A stretch of DNA of 64,000 bases from Vibrio sp. BS-M-Sm-2 (GTDB taxonomy: Bacteria; Pseudomonadota; Gammaproteobacteria; Enterobacterales; Vibrionaceae): assembly GCF_041504345.1 (NCBI RefSeq), contig NZ_CP167894.1:2790001-2854000 (forward strand), written 5' to 3'. This document shows, piece by piece, positions 48,498 through 57,728 of the stretch (within the stretch, counting starts at the first letter, position 1; each line of letters opens with the position of its first letter). A program made the translations under genes and the position numbers. The notes under the pieces were generated by a model. That model searched no databases. It saw only the letters and a list, made by a program, of their open reading frames with translations, and was not told where the DNA came from.

Positions 48498-49283
48498 TTA
48501 CGCTCGGGTCTTCAGCATTTGAGATAGCATAAACATCGCAGCGGCACTGATAACCACAGAAGGGCCAGCAGGTGTGTCATAGAACCAAGATAAGCTTAAT
48601 CCACCGAATACTGCAATAGAGCCAATAACTGATGCAAGGAAGGCCATCTGCTCAGGTGTGCTCGAGAACTTCCTTGCCGTTGCTGCAGGAATAATCAGTA
48701 GCGATGTCATGATTAACGCACCCACAAATTTCATACCGACAGCAATCACGATACCGACAAGCAGCATCAAAATCAGACGCATTAAATCAATGTTGATGCC
48801 GTCAACCGCTGCTAGATCTTCATTAACCGTCGTTGAAAGTAGCGGTCGCCAAAAGATAGCAAGCACTAATCCAATCACAGCCGCACCCGCATAGATGAAT
48901 ACCAAATCAGTCGGTGATACTGCAAGTAAGTCGCCAAATAAATAGCTCATTAGGTCGACACGAACATTGTCCAAGAAGCTAACGGCTACAAGACCCAAAG
49001 ACAGTGCACTGTGTGCCAAAATACCGAGTAGGGTATCGGTCGCGACTAGCTTTTGTTTTTGCAATGTCACGAGTAACACGGCCAGCATCAAACAACAAAT
49101 CAGCAGTGCGAAATACAAGTTGATGTTAAACAGAAAGCCAAGCGCTAAGCCCATCAAAGAGGCATGAGCAAGCGTATCGCCAAAGTAGGCCATCTTGCGC
49201 CAAACTACAAAAGAGCCCAATGGCCCCGCGATAAGAGCAATGCCCAAGCCAGCTAAAATAGAGGGAAGAAGAAACTCAAGCAT
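48498..49283 (-). CDS. znuB: High-affinity zinc ABC transporter permease ZnuB
   Basis: A 261-residue ABC-3 type permease with about eight helices. Diagnostic stretches are IAGPLGSFVVWRKMAYFGDT (about 18-37) near the N terminus and the coupling region in DTLAHASLMG. It forms the channel for Zn2+ with ZnuC as ATPase. Its ATG overlaps the znuC stop by one base. Downstream it now runs into the IS element with no terminator between. Confidence 0.96.
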   Translation of the reverse strand: MLEFLLPSILAGLGIALIAGPLGSFVVWRKMAYFGDTLAHASLMGLALGFLFNINLYFALLICCLMLAVLLVTLQKQKLVATDTLLGILAHSALSLGLVAVSFLDNVRVDLMSYLFGDLLAVSPTDLVFIYAGAAVIGLVLAIFWRPLLSTTVNEDLAAVDGINIDLMRLILMLLVGIVIAVGMKFVGALIMTSLLIIPAATARKFSSTPEQMAFLASVIGSIAVFGGLSLSWFYDTPAGPSVVISAAAMFMLSQMLKTRA

Positions 49284-50062
49284 TAGTGATGTCCGTGTTT
49301 ATGATTTGAACACTCATGAGCACCACCTTTTACTGGTTGGCCTGCAAGATCATGATGGTGATGTTCATGTTGGTGGTGATAAAACGCTAGTGTCTCTTGA
49401 GTCGCGGTACCGAAGAGCGCAATATACGAGGGATGATGTTTGATGTCTGCAGGTGCACCTGAGCAACAGATATGATGATGCAAACAGATAACATCGTCTG
49501 TTTTGGCCATCACCAGATGCAGATCATGTGAAACCATAAACACCGCACAACCAAAGCGGTGACGAATGGTGTCAATGAGATCATAAAGGTCTATTTGCCC
49601 TTGCACGTCAACGCCTTGAGCCGGTTCATCAAGAACCAGTAGGTCTGGTCTTCTTAGTAATGAACGGGCAATCAGTACGCGCTGGTTTTCACCACCAGAC
49701 AGCTGGTGCATGTTGCTCTTTTGCAGATGTTCAGCACCCACGAGCTTCAATGCTTCAAGGATCTCTTGCTGACTGAACTTGCCAGTGAGCTTTAGAAAAC
49801 GATCTACATTGAGCGGTAGTGAATCGTTGAGCTTTAATTTTTGTGGAACATAGCCAATTTTCAGTTTTTTAGCTTTTGTTATTGTGCCTGAAAATTTGGT
49901 TTGTAAACCCAGTACTACTTTTACTAATGTCGACTTTCCTGCACCGTTTGGCCCAATCAGGGTGGTGATCCTGCCGCGCTCTAAATTTAGAGAGATGTTG
50001 TCTAGAACTTTTCGACCGTCAAATTCGACGCTCACAGAATCTAGTTGGATTAAGTTATCCAT
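49283..50062 (-). CDS. znuC: Zinc ABC transporter ATPase ZnuC
   Basis: A 259-residue ATPase. Walker A GPNGAGKST is at about 37-45, the signature LSGGENQRV at about 120-128, and Walker B LLVLDEP at about 141-147. The C-terminal tail is rich in histidine (HEHHHHD and NHKHGHH), which may buffer or sense zinc. First gene of znuCB, divergent from znuA across 83 bases that contain a Zur palindrome. Confidence 0.97.
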   Translation of the reverse strand: MDNLIQLDSVSVEFDGRKVLDNISLNLERGRITTLIGPNGAGKSTLVKVVLGLQTKFSGTITKAKKLKIGYVPQKLKLNDSLPLNVDRFLKLTGKFSQQEILEALKLVGAEHLQKSNMHQLSGGENQRVLIARSLLRRPDLLVLDEPAQGVDVQGQIDLYDLIDTIRHRFGCAVFMVSHDLHLVMAKTDDVICLHHHICCSGAPADIKHHPSYIALFGTATQETLAFYHHQHEHHHHDLAGQPVKGGAHECSNHKHGHH

Positions 50063-50087
50063 GAATAGAACTCATTTGCAATTCGCT

Positions 50088-50106
50088 AATGTTATAATGT
50101 AACATT
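50088..50106. promoter_or_regulatory. Zur operator between znuC and znuA
   Basis: AATGTTA-TAATG-TAACATT is a perfect 7-5-7 palindrome with the Zur consensus core (TGTTATA...TAACA). It lies in the 83-base divergent spacer and can repress both znuCB and znuA when zinc is plentiful. Confidence 0.88.
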
Positions 50107-50145
50107 TACCTCAAGCCTAAGCTACTTTTCTATTATCGAGGAATT

Positions 50146-51036
50146 ATGTCACGTTCATCTTTTATACTTGCTACTTTGCTTTTAGCGCCAAGTGTTGCAA
50201 GTGCTAATACTATTCTAACAAGTTTCAAACCAATTCAAATGATTGTGACAGAGCTAACGCAAGGTGTTAGTGAACCGGATGTGTTGATGAACAGTAATGC
50301 TTCGCCGCACGATTATGCGCTCAAACCATCAGATGTCAAAAAAGTTCATAGTGCAGATATGGTCGTTTGGTTTGGCCCCGACTTAGAAGCCTTTTTAACT
50401 AAGGTCGTGAGCTCGAATGAAAATGTTATTGAGATCAGCTCTATTCCGGGTATCAACTTACGCGCTTATGGACACGAAGAGCATGACCATGACGCGCATG
50501 AAGGTCACCACCACGGCAGCCACGATCCACATTTTTGGTTGGGTATCGATCAGGTCGAAGTTGCTGCGAAATACATTTCAGATAAGTTAATTGAAACTGA
50601 CCCAGGCAACGCAATGGCTTATCAAGAGAACCTAGATTCATTCTTGATTGCATTGGATGAGAAGAAGCAGTCTATTCGCGAACAACTGGCGCCAATAAAA
50701 GACAAAGGTTACTACGTTTTCCATGATGCATATGGTTATTACGAAGAAGAATTTGGTCTGAATAATTTGGGTCATTTCACAGTAAGTCCAGACCGTAAAC
50801 CGGGAGCAAAAAGCCTGATTGCGATTAAGAAAACGATCGTACAAGAAAATGTTCAGTGTGTGTTTTCTGAGCCTCAGTTTACGCCTGCAGTGATTGAATC
50901 TGTGACTCGTGGAAGCAACGCTAAGCAAGGTCAGCTAGACCCTGTTGGTTCTGATGTTGAAGTGAAGACCGGAAGTTATTTCGATTTTCTTCAGCAACTT
51001 ACCGATAGTTACACAAGCTGCTTAAACGCAAAGTAA
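50146..51036 (+). CDS. znuA: Periplasmic zinc-binding protein ZnuA
   Basis: A 296-residue cluster-A solute-binding protein. A signal peptide (about 1-21, ending ASA-N) precedes the lobes. Zinc ligands are expected at His in SPHDYALKPSD (about 54), the His of PHFWLG after the His/Asp loop (HEEHDHDAHEGHHHG, about 106-120) and the Asp/His region near the C-terminal half. The His-rich flexible loop is typical of ZnuA and hands zinc to the main site. Confidence 0.96.
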   Translation: MSRSSFILATLLLAPSVASANTILTSFKPIQMIVTELTQGVSEPDVLMNSNASPHDYALKPSDVKKVHSADMVVWFGPDLEAFLTKVVSSNENVIEISSIPGINLRAYGHEEHDHDAHEGHHHGSHDPHFWLGIDQVEVAAKYISDKLIETDPGNAMAYQENLDSFLIALDEKKQSIREQLAPIKDKGYYVFHDAYGYYEEEFGLNNLGHFTVSPDRKPGAKSLIAIKKTIVQENVQCVFSEPQFTPAVIESVTRGSNAKQGQLDPVGSDVEVKTGSYFDFLQQLTDSYTSCLNAK

Positions 51037-51087
51037 TTCGTAGAAAGTATTTTTTACTGCACTTTGCTCTCGATATTGTATGAATAG

Positions 51088-51108
51088 TGCCGCTTTTTGC
51101 GGCATTTT
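51088..51108 (+). terminator. Terminator of znuA
   Basis: TGCCGC / GCGGCA with a five-T loop, followed by TTTTC, 52 bases after the stop. Confidence 0.75.
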
Positions 51109-51238
51109 CGTGACCGCTAAGATAAAACCTTTCAACAAATGGCAAACCTTCTTTCTCCTTGGTTAATTTCCGCTAAAATGGAAAGATAATAATAAGCACA
51201 AAAAAACTCAGTTTATGGTTGAGCAATGATAAAATGTT

Positions 51239-54200
51239 GTGACTACCAAAACTTCATTCGTTGTTGCTGTTCAGGATCAGAAGTTGTATCGAATTGTCTT
51301 CCGAATGTTCATGTTAATGAGCATTTCATTTAGCGCTATCGCGGTAAATACATCACCTTCCGTTTTCTATCCTTTGCCCGTTCAAGCGCAAGGGAATTTT
51401 CTTGCGGCTAAAAATTTGTACCTAGGTGCAGGAGGAGGGCTATGGGTTCATGATGTGCATGGAAAAATACTCTTTTACGATGGCCGAACTCTATTCCCTC
51501 GCAAGGGTAGCTTGCTGCAATTTTCTTCTGAAAGCGTCGCATTTCTTAACGATGAGTTTTGGACCTTTTTCGATAATGAGGTGTACCGACATAACCCTGG
51601 TATTGGCAACGAATTGGCGTTTAGTTTAAGTCCCGGTGCTGAGATTGCGAATATTGGCGCATCCGGTGATTATATTTGGGTGACCGATGGCAGTAATTTT
51701 TATACCTATAATACTCAATCTTTAGAGTTCAACACCTACTCTTTACTCAAACTGTACCGTTACAACAATAGCAGTGACATTGCGATAAATGACGCTGAGT
51801 GGGTTTTGTCAAAGTGGGTATTGGCGACCAGTTCAGGCGTTTATCTTTCAGATAATCAAGAGTTTACTCATGTCAGTGCATCAGACAAAAATCATATAGA
51901 GACCGTTTATTTTTCGAAGGCTCGACGTGAGTTAGTTATTGGCACTTTAAATGGCGCTGTGATTGTCGATCTCGCGAATCCAGATAAAGAGACTATCGTC
52001 AGAGGGTCACATGTTCTTTCGCTTACCGAAACTTCGGATCAGTATTGGATCGGCACAGAGCATGGTCTTATTAGCTACAACTTTATTACGGGCCAAATTA
52101 CTCGATTTGAACAAGCCTCTAATCAAGACTTCTCGTTACCGGGAGAGAAAATATACTCGTTGATCAACGACCATGCTGGTGGGATGTGGATCGCGACAAA
52201 CAACGGTATCCGATATTTCTCACTGTTCAGCAAGACTTTCTCGAGAACGCTATTAACGGGGATGGGCATGCATTCGAGTAGTGTGGTGATCAACAAAGTA
52301 CTGCCTGTCAATGAACAGTTATCTTGGGTTGCATCCTCAATGGGTCTCTATTTAGTTGACTCTCAAAGTGAAGATAACCCAATCCGTGTTTACTCCAACC
52401 CTGTTAAGGATTTTGAGATCTTTGGCACTTCAATTTGGTTGGCTACTGAAGAAGGCATTATTAGTTTTAATACTAATACGTTAGAACCTGAAATTCTCGA
52501 CTTACCTAGACCGATTGAGGGGGTGCATGTTGAGAATTTTGCGCTTCAGGCTGATAACGTTCTTTGGATGACCTCAGGGCAGAGCCTCTATTCGTTATCA
52601 ATCGAAGACATGAAGTTGACGGGATACGGTACTGACTGGTTAGTCGACAAGTTTTTGCCTGCGAAGATCACCGATCTCAATATAGGCTTACAAGGTCGTA
52701 TTTACATAGGAACAGACCACGGTTTCTATTCGTTTATTGATAAGCGAATTAGTTTTAGTCGCTCAAGCGAACGTTTTGGTAAAGTCGTCGATATTGAAAA
52801 AGCGAAAGATGGATCTCAATGGTTTGCGAGTAGTTATGGTGTGTATCGAATCCCTTTTGACGGCTCCGCGATTCAAGAGATCCCGCTTGTTGAAGACAAT
52901 ATCAGCCCGAACTGCCTGGTAAGTGATGATAATGGTGTGTGGTTAGGTTCCTCAAAAGGTATCAGTTATTACGGATTGGATGGGCAGCTGCATAAACATA
53001 TAGGTTCACCATTTGGCTTGATCACCAATGAACTTGCGGCAGGTGCATGTGCTCTGTTTTACAATGAAGAGAGCCAATCTTCGAGGCTTATTTTCGGCTC
53101 AAAGTATGGTGTAGTCAGTGCGTTGTCTAACGAGTTACTGGTATCAACAACACCTCATAGTCGTGCTTTGCTGAGTAAGATAAGTGTCGATCAACATACT
53201 GTATCACTTGGTGGGAAAACGGCAGATTTGAGTGAGATTCCTTATGGTTCATCGATAGGATTTAAGCTGGGCATCTTACCAGCGACGTTCGCGCCTGCGA
53301 TGGAGTACCGGCTGAACGACAATGAGCATTGGAGTGAGTTTGAAGGGGGTCTATTAACACTCGATCACTTGCTTCCAGGGGATTACACGCTTGAGGTTAA
53401 GCCGGTTAAAGACTCCCATTATCGCTTCGTGTCAACGAGCCAAAGCTTTTCGATTGCGGAGCCTTGGTATCTCACTAACTGGGCTGCAGTAAGTTCTCTG
53501 ATACTACTGATTGGTGTCGTGACTATCTTGGTCTTTTGGCGTTCGCGTTATGTCACTTTTGCCAACAGGCACTTAAAAGCGCAAGTTGCATTGAAGACGG
53601 ACCAGTTGAGGCACCAAAGCCGGATACTACTTGCGACCAATCAACAGCTTAAAAAGCAGCTATCGGTTAAGAATGCACTTGTGTCTCACACTGCAAATGA
53701 ACTTTCTTCTGAAGTTAATCATATTGCTGCGATGCTCCCCAATTGGAATGATGAACAAGGGAAGTCTCCAATCTTAACGTTGAAAAATGGTTTGGCTCAA
53801 TTGAGTAATAGCCCTCAAGGAGAGGGGCCGGTTTATTACGATATAATTTTAATCTTAGAAGCGGTACTCAAAGCTTGGCAGGATGATTTAGCCAAAGCTG
53901 GCATTGAACTGGATATTAAAGTCGAAACAAAACAACGATATGTAAGCTTGCCGTATTTTAATCTCGATATTATTTTTAACAGTTTAATCGCGAGCATCAT
54001 CAAGAGAAACTTTAAGTCACAAAGTATGGTGGTTCTGGTTGAAGAAGTGAAAGAACACCTTGTAGTTACGATTCGAGATCATGGGATGCCTTTTCCTAAA
54101 TTAGTTTCAAGTATGAGCGACAACACTGGTAAATCGACTGATCTAAACATCGAGAAATTACCTCTATTGATGAATCAGAGCGGTGGGGAGTTGAACGCCT

Positions 54201-54667
54201 TTGTTTCTGACTCTCAAAATAAGGTTCAGCTTTCGTGGCCAATTGAATATCAAGTGTTCGATAATCTTGAAGCCTGCACAATCGAGCAGATTGAAACCAT
54301 TAAGCTTGCTAGCTCGACGCAAGAGCAACAAAGGCTTAGTGCTGAACAAGAGTGGAAAAATAAGGTGTCGCAGCTTGTGAGTGAACACTACGCTGATGCA
54401 GAGTTTAGTACTGCATCAGTTGCTAAGTGCTTGTTCATGTCGGAGAGAAGTCTTCAGAGGCGCTTTAAATTGGCTTATAACAAGACCTTTAAAGAGCATT
54501 TGAATGAAGTGCGCCTAGAGCATGCTTGCGAACGATTACTTGCTGGGGAGAAGATCTCAGATGTCGCGTTTGACTCGGGCTTCAATGACCCGTCTTACTT
54601 CAGTCAAAGGTTTAAACACCACTTTGGCATGTCTCCATCCAAGTTTGCTGAAAACAACGAAGAGTAG
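51239..54667 (+). CDS. Membrane-bound propeller sensor / pseudo-kinase / AraC-type regulator
   Basis: A 1142-residue one-polypeptide regulator. Order: a hydrophobic N-terminal signal or anchor (about 20-36); a periplasmic two-blade set of Reg_prop-type beta-propeller repeats (about 45-670; YIWVTDGSNFYTYN, QYWIGTEHGLISYN, GMWIATNNGIRYFS); a Y_Y_Y-like beta domain (about 675-740); a membrane helix (about 745-765); a kinase-like region with LVSHTANEL in the H-box place and DHGMPFP in the G-box place (about 800-1005); and an AraC helix-turn-helix (about 1045-1137; FSTASVAKCLFMSERSLQRR, ISDVAFDSGFNDPSYFSQRF). It resembles Bacteroides hybrid two-component regulators but has no receiver domain and a degraded kinase core. 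The GTG at 51239 is the assumed start. Ligand and targets are unknown. Confidence 0.85.
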   Translation: MTTKTSFVVAVQDQKLYRIVFRMFMLMSISFSAIAVNTSPSVFYPLPVQAQGNFLAAKNLYLGAGGGLWVHDVHGKILFYDGRTLFPRKGSLLQFSSESVAFLNDEFWTFFDNEVYRHNPGIGNELAFSLSPGAEIANIGASGDYIWVTDGSNFYTYNTQSLEFNTYSLLKLYRYNNSSDIAINDAEWVLSKWVLATSSGVYLSDNQEFTHVSASDKNHIETVYFSKARRELVIGTLNGAVIVDLANPDKETIVRGSHVLSLTETSDQYWIGTEHGLISYNFITGQITRFEQASNQDFSLPGEKIYSLINDHAGGMWIATNNGIRYFSLFSKTFSRTLLTGMGMHSSSVVINKVLPVNEQLSWVASSMGLYLVDSQSEDNPIRVYSNPVKDFEIFGTSIWLATEEGIISFNTNTLEPEILDLPRPIEGVHVENFALQADNVLWMTSGQSLYSLSIEDMKLTGYGTDWLVDKFLPAKITDLNIGLQGRIYIGTDHGFYSFIDKRISFSRSSERFGKVVDIEKAKDGSQWFASSYGVYRIPFDGSAIQEIPLVEDNISPNCLVSDDNGVWLGSSKGISYYGLDGQLHKHIGSPFGLITNELAAGACALFYNEESQSSRLIFGSKYGVVSALSNELLVSTTPHSRALLSKISVDQHTVSLGGKTADLSEIPYGSSIGFKLGILPATFAPAMEYRLNDNEHWSEFEGGLLTLDHLLPGDYTLEVKPVKDSHYRFVSTSQSFSIAEPWYLTNWAAVSSLILLIGVVTILVFWRSRYVTFANRHLKAQVALKTDQLRHQSRILLATNQQLKKQLSVKNALVSHTANELSSEVNHIAAMLPNWNDEQGKSPILTLKNGLAQLSNSPQGEGPVYYDIILILEAVLKAWQDDLAKAGIELDIKVETKQRYVSLPYFNLDIIFNSLIASIIKRNFKSQSMVVLVEEVKEHLVVTIRDHGMPFPKLVSSMSDNTGKSTDLNIEKLPLLMNQSGGELNAFVSDSQNKVQLSWPIEYQVFDNLEACTIEQIETIKLASSTQEQQRLSAEQEWKNKVSQLVSEHYADAEFSTASVAKCLFMSERSLQRRFKLAYNKTFKEHLNEVRLEHACERLLAGEKISDVAFDSGFNDPSYFSQRFKHHFGMSPSKFAENNEE

Positions 54668-54708
54668 CGCGCAGCAGATATTCTGCTAGAACATAGATAA
54701 ATATACTT

Positions 54709-54739
54709 TAGCCTCGACATTCGTGTCGGGGCTTTTTTA
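54709..54739 (+). terminator. Terminator of the 1142-residue regulator
   Basis: AGCCTCGACA / TGTCGGGGCT with a TTCG tetraloop and a six-T tail. Confidence 0.88.
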
Positions 54740-55232
54740 TGCTTCTACGAGATAGTAGGAGGAGTTTAAAAAAGTTTGTAGGGTAAAACAAAAGGAAGAA
54801 AAAAATATCGTGGCATAGCCGGGGGGACTATACCACGGGTGCCAATGACACCTTCGCTTGCTGCCGGAGTGATATGGCGAGCCACATCACCTCTGGAATA
54901 AAATTAAAGAGAAGGAATTTCTCTTCGATGGAGTAACTATACGTCTAGGTACTTATTTTACTTATAAAATTAACGACAGATGCCTATGAGAAAACCGACA
55001 TTATCTTAAGTGATTGATAAATAATAATTTGTTGTTGGCTGGGTGGTTTTGTACTAGTGAGGTAGTTCTCGTAGGTTGTTGAAAGTAACGTTTTTGACGT
55101 AAACGTTTTTAACGAAATTTACGAGTGTGTATTTTCGAAAACATTGATTTCACACAATAGAATTGTGGGCATGTATGTGTATCATAGCGTTAATAACAAT
55201 CTTTCTCATTATCAATCACGAATTGGGTACTT
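54740..55232. other. Long intergenic region upstream of feoABC
   Basis: Apart from the candidate small RNA, this space holds a 15-base tandem direct repeat (AACGTTTTTGACGTA at 55087-55101, AACGTTTTTAACGAA at 55102-55116) and a Fur-like site at 55195-55213 (13 of 19 consensus positions, with an intact CATTATC half) 20 bases before feoA. Both are upstream of feoA and plausible control elements. Confidence 0.5.
54798..54945 (-). ncRNA. Candidate minus-strand structured small RNA
   Basis: On the minus strand this span folds into consecutive hairpins: AGAGAAA-TTCC-TTCTCT (about 54906-54924), GTGATGTGG-CTCG-CCATATCAC (about 54869-54890), GGTGTC...GGCACC (about 54838-54852) and a final GTGGTATAG...CTATGCCAC stem (54810-54836) followed by GATATTTTTTTC, a good intrinsic terminator. 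There is no ORF. I recognise no known Vibrio RNA family. The 5' end is a guess because no clear promoter is visible. Confidence 0.42.
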
Positions 55233-55454
55233 ATGAAACTCTCACAACTAGAGCAAGGAAAGCAGGCTTCTATTGTTGCACTAACAGGTTTAACACCTGA
55301 CGTAAGAAAAAAACTTATGGTCATGGGTATGTTGCCAAAAACTGAGGTGACGCTTATCCGCCGTGCGCCGATGGGTGATCCGCTTCAAGTTGAAGTGAGA
55401 GGTGTTTCTATCGCCATTCGTGAAAGCATTGCAGAACAAATCGAGGTTATCTAA
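55233..55454 (+). CDS. feoA: Ferrous iron transport protein FeoA
   Basis: A 73-residue SH3-like cytosolic protein (KLMVMGMLPKTEVTLIRRAP, then DPLQVEVRG) needed for FeoB function in V. cholerae. It is followed directly by feoB with no gap. Expression is probably Fur-controlled through the site at 55195. Confidence 0.95.
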   Translation: MKLSQLEQGKQASIVALTGLTPDVRKKLMVMGMLPKTEVTLIRRAPMGDPLQVEVRGVSIAIRESIAEQIEVI

Positions 55455-57728
55455 ATGGATTATCAAGTTCTTACCGTTGGTAACCCGAATAGTGGCAAAA
55501 CAACACTGTTCAATGCACTGACTGGTGCCAAGCAGCATGTTGGTAACTGGGTTGGTGTAACCGTAGAAAAGAAAACGGGTTTGTACTCACACGCAGGTGA
55601 CCAATTTCAGCTAACTGACTTGCCTGGTATCTACGCACTAGATAGTGGTAATGATGCAAATAGTATTGATGAGTCTATCGCGTCGCGAGCTGTTCTGACT
55701 CACCCTGCTGACGTGATCATTAATGTTGTTGATGCAAGTTGCTTAGAGCGAAGCTTATACATGACATTGCAATTGCGAGAGTTGGGTCGTCCAATGATCG
55801 TTGTATTGAACAAAATGGATGTCTTAAAGCGTGAGCGTCAGGTGATTAACCTGAAAGCGCTAGAGAAAGAGCTAGGTTGCCCGGTTCTTAGCTTGTCTGC
55901 GAACGATAAAGGTCAAGTGGCTCGTTTCAAAGAGCGCCTGCATAAGCTTCTTGTTCAAGGTGTTAGCCTTGACCCTATCTCTATTAACTATGACGAAGCA
56001 TTAGAAGCACTTATTCCTTCTGTTGAATCACACTTTGATGATGCTGATGTTTCTCACCGCGCGCTTGCGATTCGTGCTCTAGAAAATGATTACTTGGTGT
56101 TAAACGGTTTAGCTCCGCAAACACGTACTCAAATTGACAATGTGCGTCTTGGTGCTGAGTTTGATATCGACCTTGCGGTAGCAGACGCCAAATACACCTT
56201 CTTACACGACCTGTGTAAACGTGTTCGCCGTAGTGAAGGCAAACTCAGCCGTAATTTCACAGAGAAAGCTGACCAATTCATTCTGAACAAATGGGTCGGT
56301 ATCCCTTTCTTCTTTGTCATCATGTACCTAATGTTCATGTTCTCTATCAATATCGGTAGTGCGTTTATCGACTTCTTTGATATTGGCGTTGGTGCAATAT
56401 TGGTTGATGGTGGACACCATTTATTAGACGGACACCTACCAGTTTGGCTGGTTACTATTCTTGCAGATGGTATCGGTGGCGGTATTCAAACTGTTGCCAC
56501 CTTTATTCCAGTTATCGCGGCGCTTTACTTGTTCTTAGCGGTGCTAGAAAGCTCGGGCTACATGGCGCGTGCTGCGTTTGTACTTGATAAAGTGATGCAA
56601 AAGATTGGTCTGCCGGGTAAGGCGTTTGTACCGTTAGTTCTTGGCTTTGGCTGTAACGTACCGTCAATTATGGCAACTCGTACACTTGACCAAGAGCGTG
56701 AGCGTAAGCTAGCTGCATCTATGGCGCCATTTATGTCATGTGGTGCTCGTCTACCTGTATACGCACTGTTTGCTGCGGCGTTCTTCCCTGGTGCTGGTCA
56801 AAACGTGGTATTTGCTTTGTACATCATGGGTATCCTTGCTTCTGTATTTACCGGTTTGTTCCTTAAAAACACTATCTACCCAGGTAGCAGCGACAGCTTA
56901 GTAATGGAAATGCCAGACTACGAGCTGCCAACTGTACAAAACGTGATGCTGAAAACGTGGCAAAAACTGAAGCGTTTCGTGCTTGGTGCAGGTAAAACGA
57001 TTGTGGTTGTGGTAGCAATCTTAAGCTTCTTGAATTCTCTGGGTATGGACGGCAGTTTCGGTAACGAAGACAGTGAAAACTCAGTACTTTCTAAGGCAGC
57101 GCAAGTTGTGACTCCTGTATTCCAACCAATTGGTATTACAGAAGAAAACTGGCCAGCAACGGTAGGTATCATTACTGGTATCTTCGCGAAAGAAGCGGTA
57201 GTCGGTACGCTGAACAGCCTATACACAACGCCTTCTGATGAAGAAGCTGCTGAGTTTGATTTAGCGGCGAGCTTAGAAGAAGCTGTGATGACGATCCCTG
57301 AGAATCTAGCCGGTCTAAGCTACTCGGATCCTCTAGGTATTGAGGTTGGTGACTTAAGCGATTCAGGTGCTGTTGCCGAAGAGCAAGAGGTTGACTCATC
57401 TATCTTTGGTAACCTAAAAGACAAATTCGTTTCTGGTCATGCTGCATTTGCTTACTTAATCCTTATCCTGCTTTACACGCCTTGCGTGGCTGCGATGGGT
57501 GCTTACGTTCGTGAATTTGGTCAAATGTTTGCGCGATTCATTGCGGTTTGGACGATGGCGCTTGGCTACTTTGGCGCGACCTTCTACTATCAAGCGGCAA
57601 ACTTTGCAGCCCATCCTGTGACTAGTGCTGTATGGATGGTAGCGATTGCAGGTGGCTTTGTGATCACCTATCGCGTGTTCAAGAAAGTCGGCAGTAAGCA
57701 AAAAGCATTAGAGGTGCAAGTCGCATGA
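55455..57728 (+). CDS. feoB: Ferrous iron transporter FeoB
   Basis: A 757-residue inner-membrane Fe2+ importer. The N-terminal GTPase-like domain has G1 GNPNSGKT (about 8-15), G3 DLPG (about 55-58) and G4 NKMD (about 120-123); a helical GDI-like domain follows, then two Gate domains (LVLGFGCNVPSIMATRT, about 395-411; KEAVVGTLNSLY near 577) with about eight helices. The C-terminal cytosolic insert is acidic. It overlaps feoC by four bases (ATGA). Confidence 0.98.
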   Translation: MDYQVLTVGNPNSGKTTLFNALTGAKQHVGNWVGVTVEKKTGLYSHAGDQFQLTDLPGIYALDSGNDANSIDESIASRAVLTHPADVIINVVDASCLERSLYMTLQLRELGRPMIVVLNKMDVLKRERQVINLKALEKELGCPVLSLSANDKGQVARFKERLHKLLVQGVSLDPISINYDEALEALIPSVESHFDDADVSHRALAIRALENDYLVLNGLAPQTRTQIDNVRLGAEFDIDLAVADAKYTFLHDLCKRVRRSEGKLSRNFTEKADQFILNKWVGIPFFFVIMYLMFMFSINIGSAFIDFFDIGVGAILVDGGHHLLDGHLPVWLVTILADGIGGGIQTVATFIPVIAALYLFLAVLESSGYMARAAFVLDKVMQKIGLPGKAFVPLVLGFGCNVPSIMATRTLDQERERKLAASMAPFMSCGARLPVYALFAAAFFPGAGQNVVFALYIMGILASVFTGLFLKNTIYPGSSDSLVMEMPDYELPTVQNVMLKTWQKLKRFVLGAGKTIVVVVAILSFLNSLGMDGSFGNEDSENSVLSKAAQVVTPVFQPIGITEENWPATVGIITGIFAKEAVVGTLNSLYTTPSDEEAAEFDLAASLEEAVMTIPENLAGLSYSDPLGIEVGDLSDSGAVAEEQEVDSSIFGNLKDKFVSGHAAFAYLILILLYTPCVAAMGAYVREFGQMFARFIAVWTMALGYFGATFYYQAANFAAHPVTSAVWMVAIAGGFVITYRVFKKVGSKQKALEVQVA

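Noticed and set aside
54740..54950. CsrB/CsrC-like regulatory RNA because of several GGA triplets
   Set aside because: The GGA triplets are on the plus strand, only one or two are in hairpin loops, and the terminator is on the minus strand.
55097..55112. PurR box (ACGTAAACGTTTTTAA)
   Set aside because: About 12 of 16 positions match and the outer arms are wrong; the direct-repeat reading explains the sequence better.
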